Assembly: GCF_004349135.1 (NCBI RefSeq)
Contig: NZ_SMFN01000018.1
Location: 26,741-90,740 of the forward strand
Length of the DNA: 64,000 nt
DNA from: Flavobacterium sandaracinum
GTDB lineage: Bacteria > Bacteroidota > Bacteroidia > Flavobacteriales > Flavobacteriaceae
Reading direction: 5' to 3'
In this document: piece by piece, positions 25,885-35,364 of the stretch
Layout: each line of letters starts with the position of its first letter
How positions within the stretch are numbered: the first letter of the stretch is position 1
Position numbers and translations under genes: made by a program
The notes under the pieces: generated by a model
The model's database searches: none
The model's input: only the letters and a program-made list of their open reading frames with translations
Told to the model about the DNA's origin: nothing

Positions 25885-28695
25885 ATGAAAAAAATTAACA
25901 ATTTAGTATTTGGAATAATGCTGTTTCCTTTAGCTGTTTTCGCGCAGCAAATGGATTATTCGAAGGCAATTCCTTTTGATCCTGCTGTCAAAACGGGCAA
26001 ACTTGAAAACGGTTTAACGTATTACATCAAGAAAAATGCCAAACCAGAGAATAAAGTAGATCTTCGTTTGGTGGTGAATGCTGGTTCTATTCTTGAAGCC
26101 GATGACCAACAAGGATTAGCGCACTTTATGGAGCACATGTGTTTTAATGGAACCAAGCGTTTTCCAAAAAATCAGTTGGTTGATTATTTACAAAGTATAG
26201 GAGTGAAGTTTGGACAACATTTGAATGCCTATACCAGTTTTGATGAGACAGTTTATTTTTTACCAATTCCATCAGACGATCCTGAAAAATTAGAAAAAGG
26301 ATTCCAAATTATAGAAGACTGGGCGTTCAATACGGTTTTGACTCCAGAAGAAATTGACAAAGAAAGAGGCGTAGTCTTAGAAGAATATAGATTGGGATTA
26401 GGAGCAGGAAAAAGAATGCAAGGACGCTATATTTCTAAAATGATGCATGATTCTCATTATGCGGAGCGTTTGCCAATTGGTCAGAAAGAAGTTCTAGAAA
26501 AGTTCAAGCACCAATCGCTAATTAATTTTTACAAAGATTGGTACCGACCTAATTTGATGAGTGTAATTGTGGTGGGTGATATTGATGTGGCCGAAATGGA
26601 GAAAAAAATTATTTCGCACTTTTCAACCTATAAAAATCCAGCTAAGGAAAAACCGAGAAAGATTTACGATGTGCCCAATCACAAAGAAACTTTTGTAGCT
26701 GTCGAGAGTGATAAAGAAGCTTCAAGTGCGCAAGTACAACTGCTTTACAAAGATTACGGAGCTCCAAAGCAAGTGGTAACGGTTGGAGATTTTAAAAACT
26801 CTTTGGTTGAGGGATTATTCTCGACACTATTGAACACGCGATTAGATGAACTTACAAACTCAGCGACACCTCCTTTTACTTATGGATATTCGTACTACGG
26901 AGGCACTTTTGCCAGAAATAAAAAAGGATATCAATCTGTGGCAATGTCTCAAGAGGACAAACAACTAAGCGCCTTGAAAGTTTTAGTAACAGAGAATGAA
27001 AGAGCCAAGAAGTTTGGATTTACGCAAGGCGAGTTAGAACGTGCGAAATTAGAGTTTCTTGCCTCTATAGAAAAAGCATACAACGATAGAGAGAAAACAA
27101 ATTCAGTGAATTTTGTAGGGGAGTATCAAGCTAATTTTCTAGAAAAAGAACCAGTTCCTGGAATTGAATGGACGTACCAAACGATGAAACAGGTTATGCC
27201 TTTGATTACTTTAAAGGACGTAAATAGTTTAATTAAAGATTATGTGAAAGAAGACAACCGTGTCATTATTCTTACTGGTCCTGAAAAAGAAGGTTTGAAA
27301 AAAGTGACAGAACAACAAGTTCTTGATGCTTTGAAAGTAAATGCCGAGGATCTTAAGCCTTATGAAGATGCTGCCGTTGCAACAAGTTTGATACGAAACG
27401 AAGTAAAACCCGGTACTATTGTTAGCCGTGAGAACAATGCTAAAATTGGTACAAAGACGCTAGTATTATCTAATGGTGTGAAAGTGACGTATAAGAATAC
27501 AGATTTCAAAAATGATGAAGTTCTTTTTGAAGCAGTGAGTCTTGGAGGAACTAATTTATACTCTAATGAGGATATGAAAAAAGTTCAATTTGCCAATGGC
27601 GCTTTATCAGAAGCCGGATTCTCAGGACTAAAATTGAATGATATTAATAAATTTATGACGGGTAAAATAGCGCGCGTAAACCCATATATTGGAACTACAA
27701 CAGAAGGTTTACGTGGAAATGCTACTCCAAAGGATTTAGAATATCTTTTCCAAATGACGCATGCTTATTTCACGGATTTGAATATGGATGTGACTGCTTT
27801 TGATGGTTACAAACAAAAACAAGCTTCTTTCTTTAATAATATGGCTTCGACTCCTTCATTTTATTTTCAGCAAGAGTTTTATTCGTATTTAAATAAAGAA
27901 AATCCAAGATTTAACGGGTTGATTCCTAATGAAAAAACATGGGGTGAAACGGATTATGCATTAGCTTATAAGAAATACAAAGAGCGTTTTGCGAATGCGG
28001 CTGATTTTGAGTTTTACTTTGTAGGTAATATTGATGATAAAGTGCTGGAAGGGTATGCAGTTAAGTATTTAGCCTCTTTGCCTGCTACAGACAAAAAAGA
28101 AAAAGCAGTAGATTTAGGATATAGAATGCTAAAAGGGGATCTAAAAAAAGTAGTTAATAAAGGAACAGATCCTAAGAGTACTGTCACTATTATGTATTAT
28201 GGTGATGCAACATATTCCGCTAAAGATGCGATGAGCATGCAAGCATTAGGAGAAGTTTTGACCATAAAATTGATCGAACAATTGCGCGAAAATGAAAGTG
28301 GTGTTTATGGGGTTTCTGCAAGAGGGAGTTTGAGTAAAATTCCAAATGCAATGTATAGTTTCACTATTGGTTTCCCGTGTGGACCGGATAATGCGGAGAA
28401 ATTGACAGCTTCTGCTTTAAAAGAATTGCAGAACATTATTGATAATGGTCCAGATGAAAAAGATGTAGCTAAATTTAAAGAAGGAGAATTAGCTGATTTC
28501 AGAAAAGACAGTAAAGAAAACAGGTATTGGCTGTCTAATTTCACAAGGTCATACACCAATGGCAACAGTCCAGAAGACGTATTGAAATTTGAAGAAATGG
28601 TCAATGCTGTTACTGCTAAGGACATTCAAAATATTGCAAAACAATATCTTACTAAAGATAAAGTAATTGGAATGTTAATGCCGGAGAAAAAATAA
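25885..28695 (+). CDS. M16 family zinc metallopeptidase (two-domain)
   Basis: This 936-residue exported protein (signal peptide about 20 residues, ending VFAQ) has the inverted zinc motif HxxEH at His80-Glu83-His84 (HFMEHMCFNG) and a downstream glutamate in ERGVVLEEYR as third ligand. The second half (from about residue 500) repeats the M16 fold without the motif, the usual inactive half. Members degrade peptides in the periplasm. It stands alone with a terminator after it, convergent with the methyltransferase gene. Confidence 0.95.
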   Translation: MKKINNLVFGIMLFPLAVFAQQMDYSKAIPFDPAVKTGKLENGLTYYIKKNAKPENKVDLRLVVNAGSILEADDQQGLAHFMEHMCFNGTKRFPKNQLVDYLQSIGVKFGQHLNAYTSFDETVYFLPIPSDDPEKLEKGFQIIEDWAFNTVLTPEEIDKERGVVLEEYRLGLGAGKRMQGRYISKMMHDSHYAERLPIGQKEVLEKFKHQSLINFYKDWYRPNLMSVIVVGDIDVAEMEKKIISHFSTYKNPAKEKPRKIYDVPNHKETFVAVESDKEASSAQVQLLYKDYGAPKQVVTVGDFKNSLVEGLFSTLLNTRLDELTNSATPPFTYGYSYYGGTFARNKKGYQSVAMSQEDKQLSALKVLVTENERAKKFGFTQGELERAKLEFLASIEKAYNDREKTNSVNFVGEYQANFLEKEPVPGIEWTYQTMKQVMPLITLKDVNSLIKDYVKEDNRVIILTGPEKEGLKKVTEQQVLDALKVNAEDLKPYEDAAVATSLIRNEVKPGTIVSRENNAKIGTKTLVLSNGVKVTYKNTDFKNDEVLFEAVSLGGTNLYSNEDMKKVQFANGALSEAGFSGLKLNDINKFMTGKIARVNPYIGTTTEGLRGNATPKDLEYLFQMTHAYFTDLNMDVTAFDGYKQKQASFFNNMASTPSFYFQQEFYSYLNKENPRFNGLIPNEKTWGETDYALAYKKYKERFANAADFEFYFVGNIDDKVLEGYAVKYLASLPATDKKEKAVDLGYRMLKGDLKKVVNKGTDPKSTVTIMYYGDATYSAKDAMSMQALGEVLTIKLIEQLRENESGVYGVSARGSLSKIPNAMYSFTIGFPCGPDNAEKLTASALKELQNIIDNGPDEKDVAKFKEGELADFRKDSKENRYWLSNFTRSYTNGNSPEDVLKFEEMVNAVTAKDIQNIAKQYLTKDKVIGMLMPEKK

Positions 28696-28714
28696 ACCGA
28701 CTCATTATGAAACT

Positions 28715-28751
28715 AAAAACCTGCTAAAATTAACTTTAGCAGGTTTTTTTA
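28715..28751. terminator. Terminator after the M16 peptidase gene
   Basis: AAAACCTGCTAAA and TTTAGCAGGTTTT pair around a short loop and are followed by T-run; it lies between convergent genes. Confidence 0.85.
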
Positions 28752-28773
28752 TTTTGTAAATTTCTGGGTTGAA

Positions 28774-29538
28774 TTACTTAAAACAAACCGGGATAATTTC
28801 TCCTTTTGCCAAACAATATTTTTCTACTAATTCAGGGGCGATTTTGTTGGTGTAATCTTCTTCAATTACTGTAAAACCAATGCTTCGTAGCTTATCAAAA
28901 TAATCGCGACCATAAATACGTACGTGATCGTATTGCCCAAAGATTTTAGCGCGTTCTTTTTGGTCTGTAATAGAATCATCTGCAAATGTTACGGCTCTTT
29001 TTAGATCCTGAGGAATTTGCAAAATTGCCATTCCACCCGGTTTTAATACGCGATACAATTCCTGCATGGCTTTCGTATCATCTGGAATGTGTTCTAAGAC
29101 GTGATTACACAAAATAACGTCATATTGATTGTCCTGAAAAGGCAAATTACAAATGTCTGCTTTTACATCCGCTAAGGGCGAAAATAAATCGGTTGTGGTG
29201 TAGTCTAGGTTTTTCTGGTTTCTAAACAATTTATAAAAAGCTTGTTCCGGTGCAAAGTGCAAGACTTTTTTCGGAGCCGTAAAAAAATCGGTTTCTTCAT
29301 TTAAATACAACCAAAGCAATCGGTGTCTTTCCAGTGAAAGTGTACTTGGTGAAAGCACGTTATTACGTTGCGTTTCATAGCCATAAGGCAACATCGATTT
29401 GAAACTTTTTCCGTCAATAGGATCAGTGAATTTTGTTCCTTTTAAAGTAAAGGCAATGATAGGACGGGCTACATAACTCAGCCTGATTAATAAAGGACGA
29501 GGAATAGTATTGAGTATTAATTTAAAAAGTTTTTTCAT
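28774..29538 (-). CDS. SAM-dependent class I methyltransferase
   Basis: I prefer the ATG at 29538 (254 residues); the frame extends to a GTG at 29559. The middle has VLHFAPEQAFYKLFRN, a variant SAM loop, then TTDLFSPLADVKADICNLPFQDNQYDVILCNHVLEHIPDDTKAMQELYRVLKPGGMAILQIP, the typical Methyltransf_11 core with motif IV and the post-motif PGG. The hydrophobic N-terminus (LILNTIPRPLLIRLSYVARPIIAF) may attach it to the membrane. Substrate unknown. Confidence 0.88.
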   Translation of the reverse strand: MKKLFKLILNTIPRPLLIRLSYVARPIIAFTLKGTKFTDPIDGKSFKSMLPYGYETQRNNVLSPSTLSLERHRLLWLYLNEETDFFTAPKKVLHFAPEQAFYKLFRNQKNLDYTTTDLFSPLADVKADICNLPFQDNQYDVILCNHVLEHIPDDTKAMQELYRVLKPGGMAILQIPQDLKRAVTFADDSITDQKERAKIFGQYDHVRIYGRDYFDKLRSIGFTVIEEDYTNKIAPELVEKYCLAKGEIIPVCFK

Positions 29539-29547
29539 ATTTGTTTC

Positions 29548-29585
29548 ACAGAGATTCACAAAGAAGGCTCAAAGATTCGCTAAGT
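29548..29585. repeat. Left flanking inverted repeat around the GxxExxY gene
   Basis: The segment CACAGAGATTCACAAAGAAG and what follows resembles the reverse complement of the segment at 30046-30087. The two imperfect copies face each other and bracket the GxxExxY pseudogene. Confidence 0.45.
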
Positions 29586-30004
29586 TTATCTTTTGGAATC
29601 TGAAGGCGTATTTATAAATCTTTTTATGTTGTTTTTTAAAATTGTACTATTGTAATTTATTAATAATCCTAGAGGATAATTGCCAAGTTTTAAATACGTT
29701 AGTATTTGAGCGAAATGTACGGCAGTACAACTTTCTACTGTTTTTAATTCGATTACTAATTTGTCCTCAACAAGTAAGTCTATTCTATACCCTTGGTCAA
29801 GTCTGATTTCCTTATATTTTATTGGAAGTGTTATTTCTTTTTCAACTTTAAAGCCTGCATTTTGAAGTTCATAAAAAGACATGTTTGGTAAGCAGATTCT
29901 AAAAGACCCGGACCCAATTGTCGATGTACTTCAATGGCTAACCCAATTACTTGATAAGAAAGTGCATTTAAATCATCGTTTAAGTCATTATCTTTATTTT
30001 CCAT
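29586..30004 (-). pseudogene. GxxExxY protein gene with -1 frameshift
   Basis: From the ATG at 30004 the minus strand encodes MENKDNDLNDDLNALSYQVI then GLAIEVHRQLGPGLLESAYQ, the GxxExxY family N-terminus. The frame is then lost in a run of five T (plus strand AAAAA at about 29872-29877). The second frame continues FYELQNAGFKVEKEITLPIKYKEI and RIDLLVEDKLVIELKTVE, the PD-(D/E)XK-like core with D...ExK. One extra T would join the two parts into a full product of about 139 residues. The current genome would give only a short first piece or a 98-residue internal start (29882). A sequencing error is possible. Function of the family is unclear, though the motif points to a nuclease-like fold. Confidence 0.85.
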
Positions 30005-30045
30005 TTTCTTCGATGCTAAAAATACTAAAAAACTTTACTTAAAAC

Positions 30046-30087
30046 CTTTGCGAATCTCTGGGTATCCTTTGCGATTCTTTGTGTAAT
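30046..30087. repeat. Right flanking inverted repeat around the GxxExxY gene
   Basis: CTTTGCGAATCTCTGGGTAT and the following TTTGCGATTCTTTGTG are an imperfect inverse copy of 29548-29585. Together they bracket a roughly 0.5-kb module. Confidence 0.45.
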
Positions 30088-30090
30088 AAC

Positions 30091-30909
30091 TTAGATTACC
30101 AACGGTACTTTTCTAAACTCATCCTCTTCATTACTCACAATTCCTAATGCTTTATACACGTAGGCAAAAGTCGATAGAATCTCTGGTTTTCCATCAATAA
30201 TAGCAACATCATGCTCAAAATGGGCGGATGGTTTTCCGTCAGCAGTTGTGATTGTCCAGCCGTCTTTGTGTTGTTTGATGTTTCTAGTCCCCATGTTAAT
30301 CATCGGTTCAATGGCTACTACCATTCCTTCAACAAAAAGTTTTCCTCTTCCTTTTTTACCATAGTTAGGCATTTCAGGATCTTCGTGCATTTTTTGGCCT
30401 ACGCCATGACCTACTAGTTCTCGAACCACACCATAGCCGTGTGCTTCCGTATATTTTTGAATGGCGTTTCCTACGTCTTCAACTCGGTTTCCTAACCTCA
30501 GTTCGCGGATTCCAACATACAAGGACTCTTTGGTAATCTGTAATAATTTTTTAGTTTCAGGAGCTACTTCACCTATCTCGAAAGAATAGGCGTGATCCCC
30601 ATGGTATCCGTTTTTGAAAGCGCCACAATCTACAGAGATCACATCGCCACTTTCTAAGGGTTTATTGTTAGGAATTCCGTGAACTACTTGTGAGTTTGGA
30701 CTCATGCAAAGCGAATTTGGAAAACCGTATAACCCCAAGAAACTCGGTACGGCGCCATGATCACGAATGAAGGTTTCGGCTAATTTGTCAAGGTATAAAG
30801 TAGTAACTCCTTCTTTAATTTCAGAAGCAATCATTCCTAAAGTTTTGGATACGATTAAGGCACTTTCGCGCATCAATTCTATTTCTTCACGGGATTTTAC
30901 AATAATCAT
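30091..30909 (-). CDS. map: Methionine aminopeptidase type I
   Basis: This 272-residue cytoplasmic enzyme removes N-terminal methionine. Motifs are VVHGIPNNKPLESGDVISVDCGAFKNGYHGDHAYSF, which provides the two metal-binding aspartates, VGHGVGQKMHEDPEMPNY with the metal histidine, VVAIEPMINMGT and DVAIIDGKPEILS region with metal glutamates. Length matches type I enzymes without the N-terminal zinc finger. A TATTTTTG promoter element lies about 20 nt upstream. Confidence 0.97.
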   Translation of the reverse strand: MIIVKSREEIELMRESALIVSKTLGMIASEIKEGVTTLYLDKLAETFIRDHGAVPSFLGLYGFPNSLCMSPNSQVVHGIPNNKPLESGDVISVDCGAFKNGYHGDHAYSFEIGEVAPETKKLLQITKESLYVGIRELRLGNRVEDVGNAIQKYTEAHGYGVVRELVGHGVGQKMHEDPEMPNYGKKGRGKLFVEGMVVAIEPMINMGTRNIKQHKDGWTITTADGKPSAHFEHDVAIIDGKPEILSTFAYVYKALGIVSNEEDEFRKVPLVI

Positions 30910-30929
30910 AATTTCGAATTTTCAGTTTG

Positions 30930-30937
30930 CAAAAATA
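30930..30937 (-). promoter_or_regulatory. -7 element for map
   Basis: The minus strand reads TATTTTTG (TAnnTTTG), about 20 nt before the map start. It lies in the 44-nt gap after the TolC-type gene. Confidence 0.5.
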
Positions 30938-30953
30938 CAATTTTATAAATTAT

Positions 30954-32342
30954 TTAATCCGGATTAGCCATTATTTTAAATAGTTCTGAGTTTGAAATAT
31001 AAAACCGGTTTTCCAATGCTATTTTTGAAAGACGTGCAATCACTAAATTATTCTCTCGCGTATTGATTAAAAATAAGGAACTTTCGCCAAAAGAAAACAA
31101 ACGCTCTTCAGAATTTAACATCGTGAGATTGTCTTGAACCAACCCTTTAATTAATTCTTTTTGTTTTAACAGCGATTCAATTTCTATTTTTTGGGCATTA
31201 ATTTTATTGGTCAATTGGACCTTTTCTAGATCCAATGCAAATTCAGTTTCCTGTACTTTAAACTTCGCTAATTTCAAACTTCCGCGTTCTTTTCGGAGAA
31301 ATAGTGGAAAGTAAAAATCCAATCCAATTTTATAATCCTGAAATTTATAATTGTCAATATAACTAGGCTCCGATAAATAAGAATATCCAACATCAATTTT
31401 TGGTAAAAGCATGTTGGCTTTTAATTTCTTTTCCACATTTAGCATGTCAATTTTGCTTTGCAATGCATTGATTTTTGGATGGTTGGTAATTGAGAAATCA
31501 GAATTTAGTAAATCATTCGTTTTTAAACTTTCTTGTATTGTAAATTCCAATTGTATTTCAGGAATCAATTCATCGGATAATTCAAGAGGAATATTATTTT
31601 CTAACCAAAGAAAATTAGACAGCTCTAATTTGGCTTTAGACAATTTAAGTTCAGAATCCTCTAAGTTCAGTATTCTGTTTTTGACAATAATACCAGCTTC
31701 AACACTATCGATGGCAGGTTTATCTCCTTGTTTGATTAACGACTGTATTCCCTTAAATCTGATTAGCGCATTTGTATTGTATTCTTTATATAGCTGTACT
31801 TCATTAAAGTTTTTTTTCCAATTAAAATAGGCTAATGAAGCATCATACAATATGGCGATAGCCTGCAGTTTTCGTTCTGCTTGACTCAGTTGCATTTGCA
31901 TTTTTGCTTTGCGTACATCGGCCATTCGTTGGTTAATAAATAATCCTTGTCCAAGTGGCACTGTAATTCCAAGTGAGGTTAATCCTTGATTGGGCACTGT
32001 ATTTTCAGGATTAAGATAAACGCCTTCGTTGTTGTCAAAGCCCGCTTTAATCTCAATTCCATACCAAGTTGGGATTTTGAAACTGCTGTTCAAAATGGAA
32101 TAATATTCAGTGTCTTTGAATTGTTTTTTGCTGAAATCGACTTCAATTTTTGGATCAAAACCACCCCTAGCCATCATCAAGTTAGCTTGTGCCTTATTGA
32201 TTTCTAAGTTAGCAGTTTTTACAAGAGGATGGTACTTTTTGACATAACCTAGAAATTCATTATATGTAAACTCTTCTGAGGGAATGTTTTGTCCATTTGC
32301 CACAAATCCTAAGAATAAAAACGATAAAAATACTTGTTTCAT
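30954..32342 (-). CDS. TolC family outer-membrane efflux protein
   Basis: This 462-residue protein has a signal peptide (MKQVFLSFLFLGFVANGQ) and two repeats of long amphipathic helices, for example LEINKAQANLMMARGGFDPKIEVDFSKKQF, LAYFNWKKNFNEVQLYKEY and FKVQETEFALDLEKVQLTNKINAQKIEIESLLKQK, the TolC trimer pattern. It is last in a four-gene operon and overlaps the HlyD-type gene by 1 nt (TAATG). It should form the outer-membrane exit duct for the exporter. Confidence 0.9.
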   Translation of the reverse strand: MKQVFLSFLFLGFVANGQNIPSEEFTYNEFLGYVKKYHPLVKTANLEINKAQANLMMARGGFDPKIEVDFSKKQFKDTEYYSILNSSFKIPTWYGIEIKAGFDNNEGVYLNPENTVPNQGLTSLGITVPLGQGLFINQRMADVRKAKMQMQLSQAERKLQAIAILYDASLAYFNWKKNFNEVQLYKEYNTNALIRFKGIQSLIKQGDKPAIDSVEAGIIVKNRILNLEDSELKLSKAKLELSNFLWLENNIPLELSDELIPEIQLEFTIQESLKTNDLLNSDFSITNHPKINALQSKIDMLNVEKKLKANMLLPKIDVGYSYLSEPSYIDNYKFQDYKIGLDFYFPLFLRKERGSLKLAKFKVQETEFALDLEKVQLTNKINAQKIEIESLLKQKELIKGLVQDNLTMLNSEERLFSFGESSLFLINTRENNLVIARLSKIALENRFYISNSELFKIMANPD

Positions 32343-33688
32343 TATTTCTTTTCTTTTGTAGTTTTATTAGCGGGTGTGTAATAATTTGGTGGAAATCCGT
32401 TTAAGGTTCTCCATAATTCAAACCACACAGGAACGTTGTTTAGTAAAGCAATAGTTTGGGCACCTGCTCCTATGCTTAGTTGTTTAGGCCATTGATCTTC
32501 ATTTTTGTCCGGTGCTATTAATACGCGGTATTTACCGTTTTCACTTATGAAATTTTCAATGGCAACAATTTCACCACCAAAAGTTCCATAAGACATATTT
32601 GGCCAGCCTGAAAATACGATGGTAGGCCAGCCGTCAAACCAAACTCTGACTTTTTCTCCTTTGATTAACAAAGGTAAATCGATTGGATTCACAAAAGTTT
32701 CAACAGCAATGTCATAATCGGAAGGCATGATGGTTGCTATAGGTGTGCCTTCTTTGATGGTTTCTCCAATACCGGATTGAACAGCTCTATTAACGTAACC
32801 ATTTTGCGATGCTTTAATGTAATACATGCCATTTCTAATGCTATAATTTGCATATTGATTTTGGAGTTTATTTACTTGGGCATCCGTATCAAATTGACTG
32901 CTTAACGCGGTAAATTTATCGCTATTGGCTTTTGAAGCCTTTTCTGCATACTCTGCACTTATCCTGTTTATTTCAACTTTAGCATTTATTAATTCGTTTT
33001 TGCTGGTTAAAAATTTATTTTCCTGAGTAATAATTTTCGCTTCAACTTCTTGTAATTTTAGTCTTTTTTCTTCAATATCAGTCAGCGGTTTTAGCCCCTC
33101 TTTGTTTAGCTCAACGGAACGATTGTACTGCGTATTGGCTATTTTTAGCTGTGTCTTTACAGCAACTAAATCCATACTATCACTCTTAATTTTTAAAAAT
33201 GATTGTTTGATTTTGTTTCGTCCTTGTTCTAATTTTAGTACTTTTTCCATTTCTATGGCTTGAATCTGCCCTGTCAAAGTACTTACCTTAGACCCATACG
33301 ATTGCAACGATTGCTTCTTGGCATCTATTTGTCTTTTGGTGTTTTGTACTAAGTTTGGATCCATATAATCCTCTTTTATTTCCGAGATAAATACAATGGT
33401 GTCGCCTTTTTTGACAAAATCTCCTTCTTGTACATACCATTTTTCAAGTCTACCAGAAATCACACTTTGAATCGATTGTGGTCTTTGGTCTGGTTGTAAT
33501 GTGGTGACGCTTCCAGTTCCAGAAATATTTTGTGTCCAAGGCAGAAATAGTCCCACTACAGCCACAATGGATACGCCTGCTATTATTTTATTTAAAATTT
33601 TGTAATGAGGTCTGTTAGTAAGGTTTTTAACTGTATCGTAGCGGTCAAGAGGATGCAGTTTTGTTTTGTTATAGGATATGTTTAGCAT
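32342..33688 (-). CDS. HlyD-type periplasmic adaptor (membrane fusion protein)
   Basis: This 448-residue protein has one N-terminal membrane anchor at about residues 34-52 (IIAGVSIVAVVGLFLPW). A biotinyl-lipoyl-like half-motif QSVISGRLEKWYVQEGDFVKKGDTIVFI follows, then a long coiled coil at about residues 120-290 and a second lipoyl half GMYYIKASQNGYVNRAVQSGIGETIKEGTPIATI. It bridges the inner-membrane ABC protein and the TolC duct. It starts 2 nt after the ABC gene ends. Confidence 0.93.
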   Translation of the reverse strand: MLNISYNKTKLHPLDRYDTVKNLTNRPHYKILNKIIAGVSIVAVVGLFLPWTQNISGTGSVTTLQPDQRPQSIQSVISGRLEKWYVQEGDFVKKGDTIVFISEIKEDYMDPNLVQNTKRQIDAKKQSLQSYGSKVSTLTGQIQAIEMEKVLKLEQGRNKIKQSFLKIKSDSMDLVAVKTQLKIANTQYNRSVELNKEGLKPLTDIEEKRLKLQEVEAKIITQENKFLTSKNELINAKVEINRISAEYAEKASKANSDKFTALSSQFDTDAQVNKLQNQYANYSIRNGMYYIKASQNGYVNRAVQSGIGETIKEGTPIATIMPSDYDIAVETFVNPIDLPLLIKGEKVRVWFDGWPTIVFSGWPNMSYGTFGGEIVAIENFISENGKYRVLIAPDKNEDQWPKQLSIGAGAQTIALLNNVPVWFELWRTLNGFPPNYYTPANKTTKEKK

Positions 33689-33690
33689 GG

Positions 33691-35358
33691 CTAATTATTT
33701 TTTAAATCAAGTTGAATTGCCCCATTTTGCATAGTTATTCTTCTACTGCATTTGGTTTTCCAATACGGATTTTTTGAAGAAACGATGATCGTCCATTTGT
33801 GTTTTTCAGAAGTGATGAAATCAATAATTTGATTCGCTACTTTATCATCCATCTTATCGGTTGGATCCTCGTAAAACAGTACTTTGGGATTGTGAAGTAT
33901 ACTGCGTGCTAACAATACTTTTTGAGCATTAGAAGAGGATAATTGTTTTCCTTCCGGGAAAATATGAGTCTCAAGACCTTTTGGCAATGATTTAATAAAG
34001 GACGAAAGTTGAACTCCGTCAAGAACTGCTTTTAGATTTTCAGTATTTACAGCACTGTCATTAAAAGTTATGTTATCTAATAATGTTCCTTCAAATGGTG
34101 TTTCGCCGTAAATAATACTTCCAATTTGTGATCGGTATTGTTTAAGATTTATTTTTTTAAAAGTATCGTCATTAATAAAAAAAGAACCAGATGTGGGTTG
34201 TAATAAACCGGATAATATTCGAATAAGTGTTGTTTTTCCAGAGCCGTTTTCTCCCTCAATTGCGATTCTTTCTCCTTGCTGGATCTTTAATGTTAAGTTA
34301 TTCAATATATATCCCGGAGAGTCAGGAAATTTGAAGATGAGGTTTTCTGTTTCTAATGAAATATTGGCATAACACGTATCCCCTTTAAATGCTGCTTCCT
34401 CTTCTAATTCTAGGTCTGTTACTTGGCCTATTTTTTCAATCGAAGTAAGTACGTCGTAGAATGTTTCCAATCCAACTATTATTTTTTCGACCGAATTGAT
34501 AACCATTAAAATAATGATTTCTGCAGCCACAAATTGTCCAATATTCATTTGCTGTGACAATACTAAGAAACCACCCATCGCTAATAAACTCGCAGTAATA
34601 ATCATTTTAAAAACAATCAATTGTGTGAATTGTCTTTTGATTACATCAAAATGTTTTTCTCTATTAGTTAAATAATCTGCCACTAGATTGTTGTTTTTTT
34701 GCAAACCAAAATTATAGTTGAGGTCATTTTTAAAACTAAAATTGTTTCGCGCCATTTCTTGCAACCATCCAGCCACTTTGTATTTAAATTTAGATTCTTT
34801 TAAGCTAGTTTCAAGCCCAGATTTAAAAGAGAATTTGAATATAAAATACAAAAGGAAAAATAATAAAATGCCAAACATTATAAAGTAAGGGTGGTACAAA
34901 GACAATAGAATCAAACCGAAAACTATTTGTAATAATGCTGCCGAGAAATCAATTAATAATTTTGAAGTTCCTTTTTGAATGGTCATCGTATCAAAAAAAC
35001 GATTAGCTAATTCTGGAGGGTAGCTATTATATAACTCCTCCATTTTTATTTTTGGCAAACGAGCTGCAAATTCAAATGAAGAGCGAACAAATATTTTTTG
35101 TTGCAAGTTTTCTGTAATTCGCAATTGCATGAGAGATAGAACACCAGTTAATGCAACGCCAAAGACTACCAAAACAATTAAAACGATCCAGGAAGCGCTA
35201 ACTCTTCCTGATTGGATCAAGTTTGTTATTGCTTGAATTCCTAGTGGCAACGATAGGCTGATTAATCCTGCAAAAATGGCATAGAAAAATATTTGATAAA
35301 CATCTTTTCTGTCTAAAGCGAGTAAGTTGTAAAATCTCTGTAATGGCGTGTTTTTCAT
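33691..35358 (-). CDS. ABC exporter (TMD-NBD fusion) with altered ATPase motifs
   Basis: This 555-residue type I secretion-like half transporter has about five transmembrane helices in residues 20-310. The Walker A loop GENGSGKTTL is intact, but other ATPase motifs differ. The Q-loop position reads IGSIIYGET without glutamine. The signature is LSSSNAQK in place of LSGGQ. Walker B reads VLFYEDPTD with D and E exchanged relative to LLLDEPT. The switch histidine position is serine (IIVSSKNP). No C39 peptidase domain is present. It lies 6 nt after the TetR gene and 2 nt before HlyD. ATP hydrolysis may be weak, or partner-dependent. Confidence 0.92.
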   Translation of the reverse strand: MKNTPLQRFYNLLALDRKDVYQIFFYAIFAGLISLSLPLGIQAITNLIQSGRVSASWIVLIVLVVFGVALTGVLSLMQLRITENLQQKIFVRSSFEFAARLPKIKMEELYNSYPPELANRFFDTMTIQKGTSKLLIDFSAALLQIVFGLILLSLYHPYFIMFGILLFFLLYFIFKFSFKSGLETSLKESKFKYKVAGWLQEMARNNFSFKNDLNYNFGLQKNNNLVADYLTNREKHFDVIKRQFTQLIVFKMIITASLLAMGGFLVLSQQMNIGQFVAAEIIILMVINSVEKIIVGLETFYDVLTSIEKIGQVTDLELEEEAAFKGDTCYANISLETENLIFKFPDSPGYILNNLTLKIQQGERIAIEGENGSGKTTLIRILSGLLQPTSGSFFINDDTFKKINLKQYRSQIGSIIYGETPFEGTLLDNITFNDSAVNTENLKAVLDGVQLSSFIKSLPKGLETHIFPEGKQLSSSNAQKVLLARSILHNPKVLFYEDPTDKMDDKVANQIIDFITSEKHKWTIIVSSKNPYWKTKCSRRITMQNGAIQLDLKNN

Positions 35359-35364
35359 TGTATA

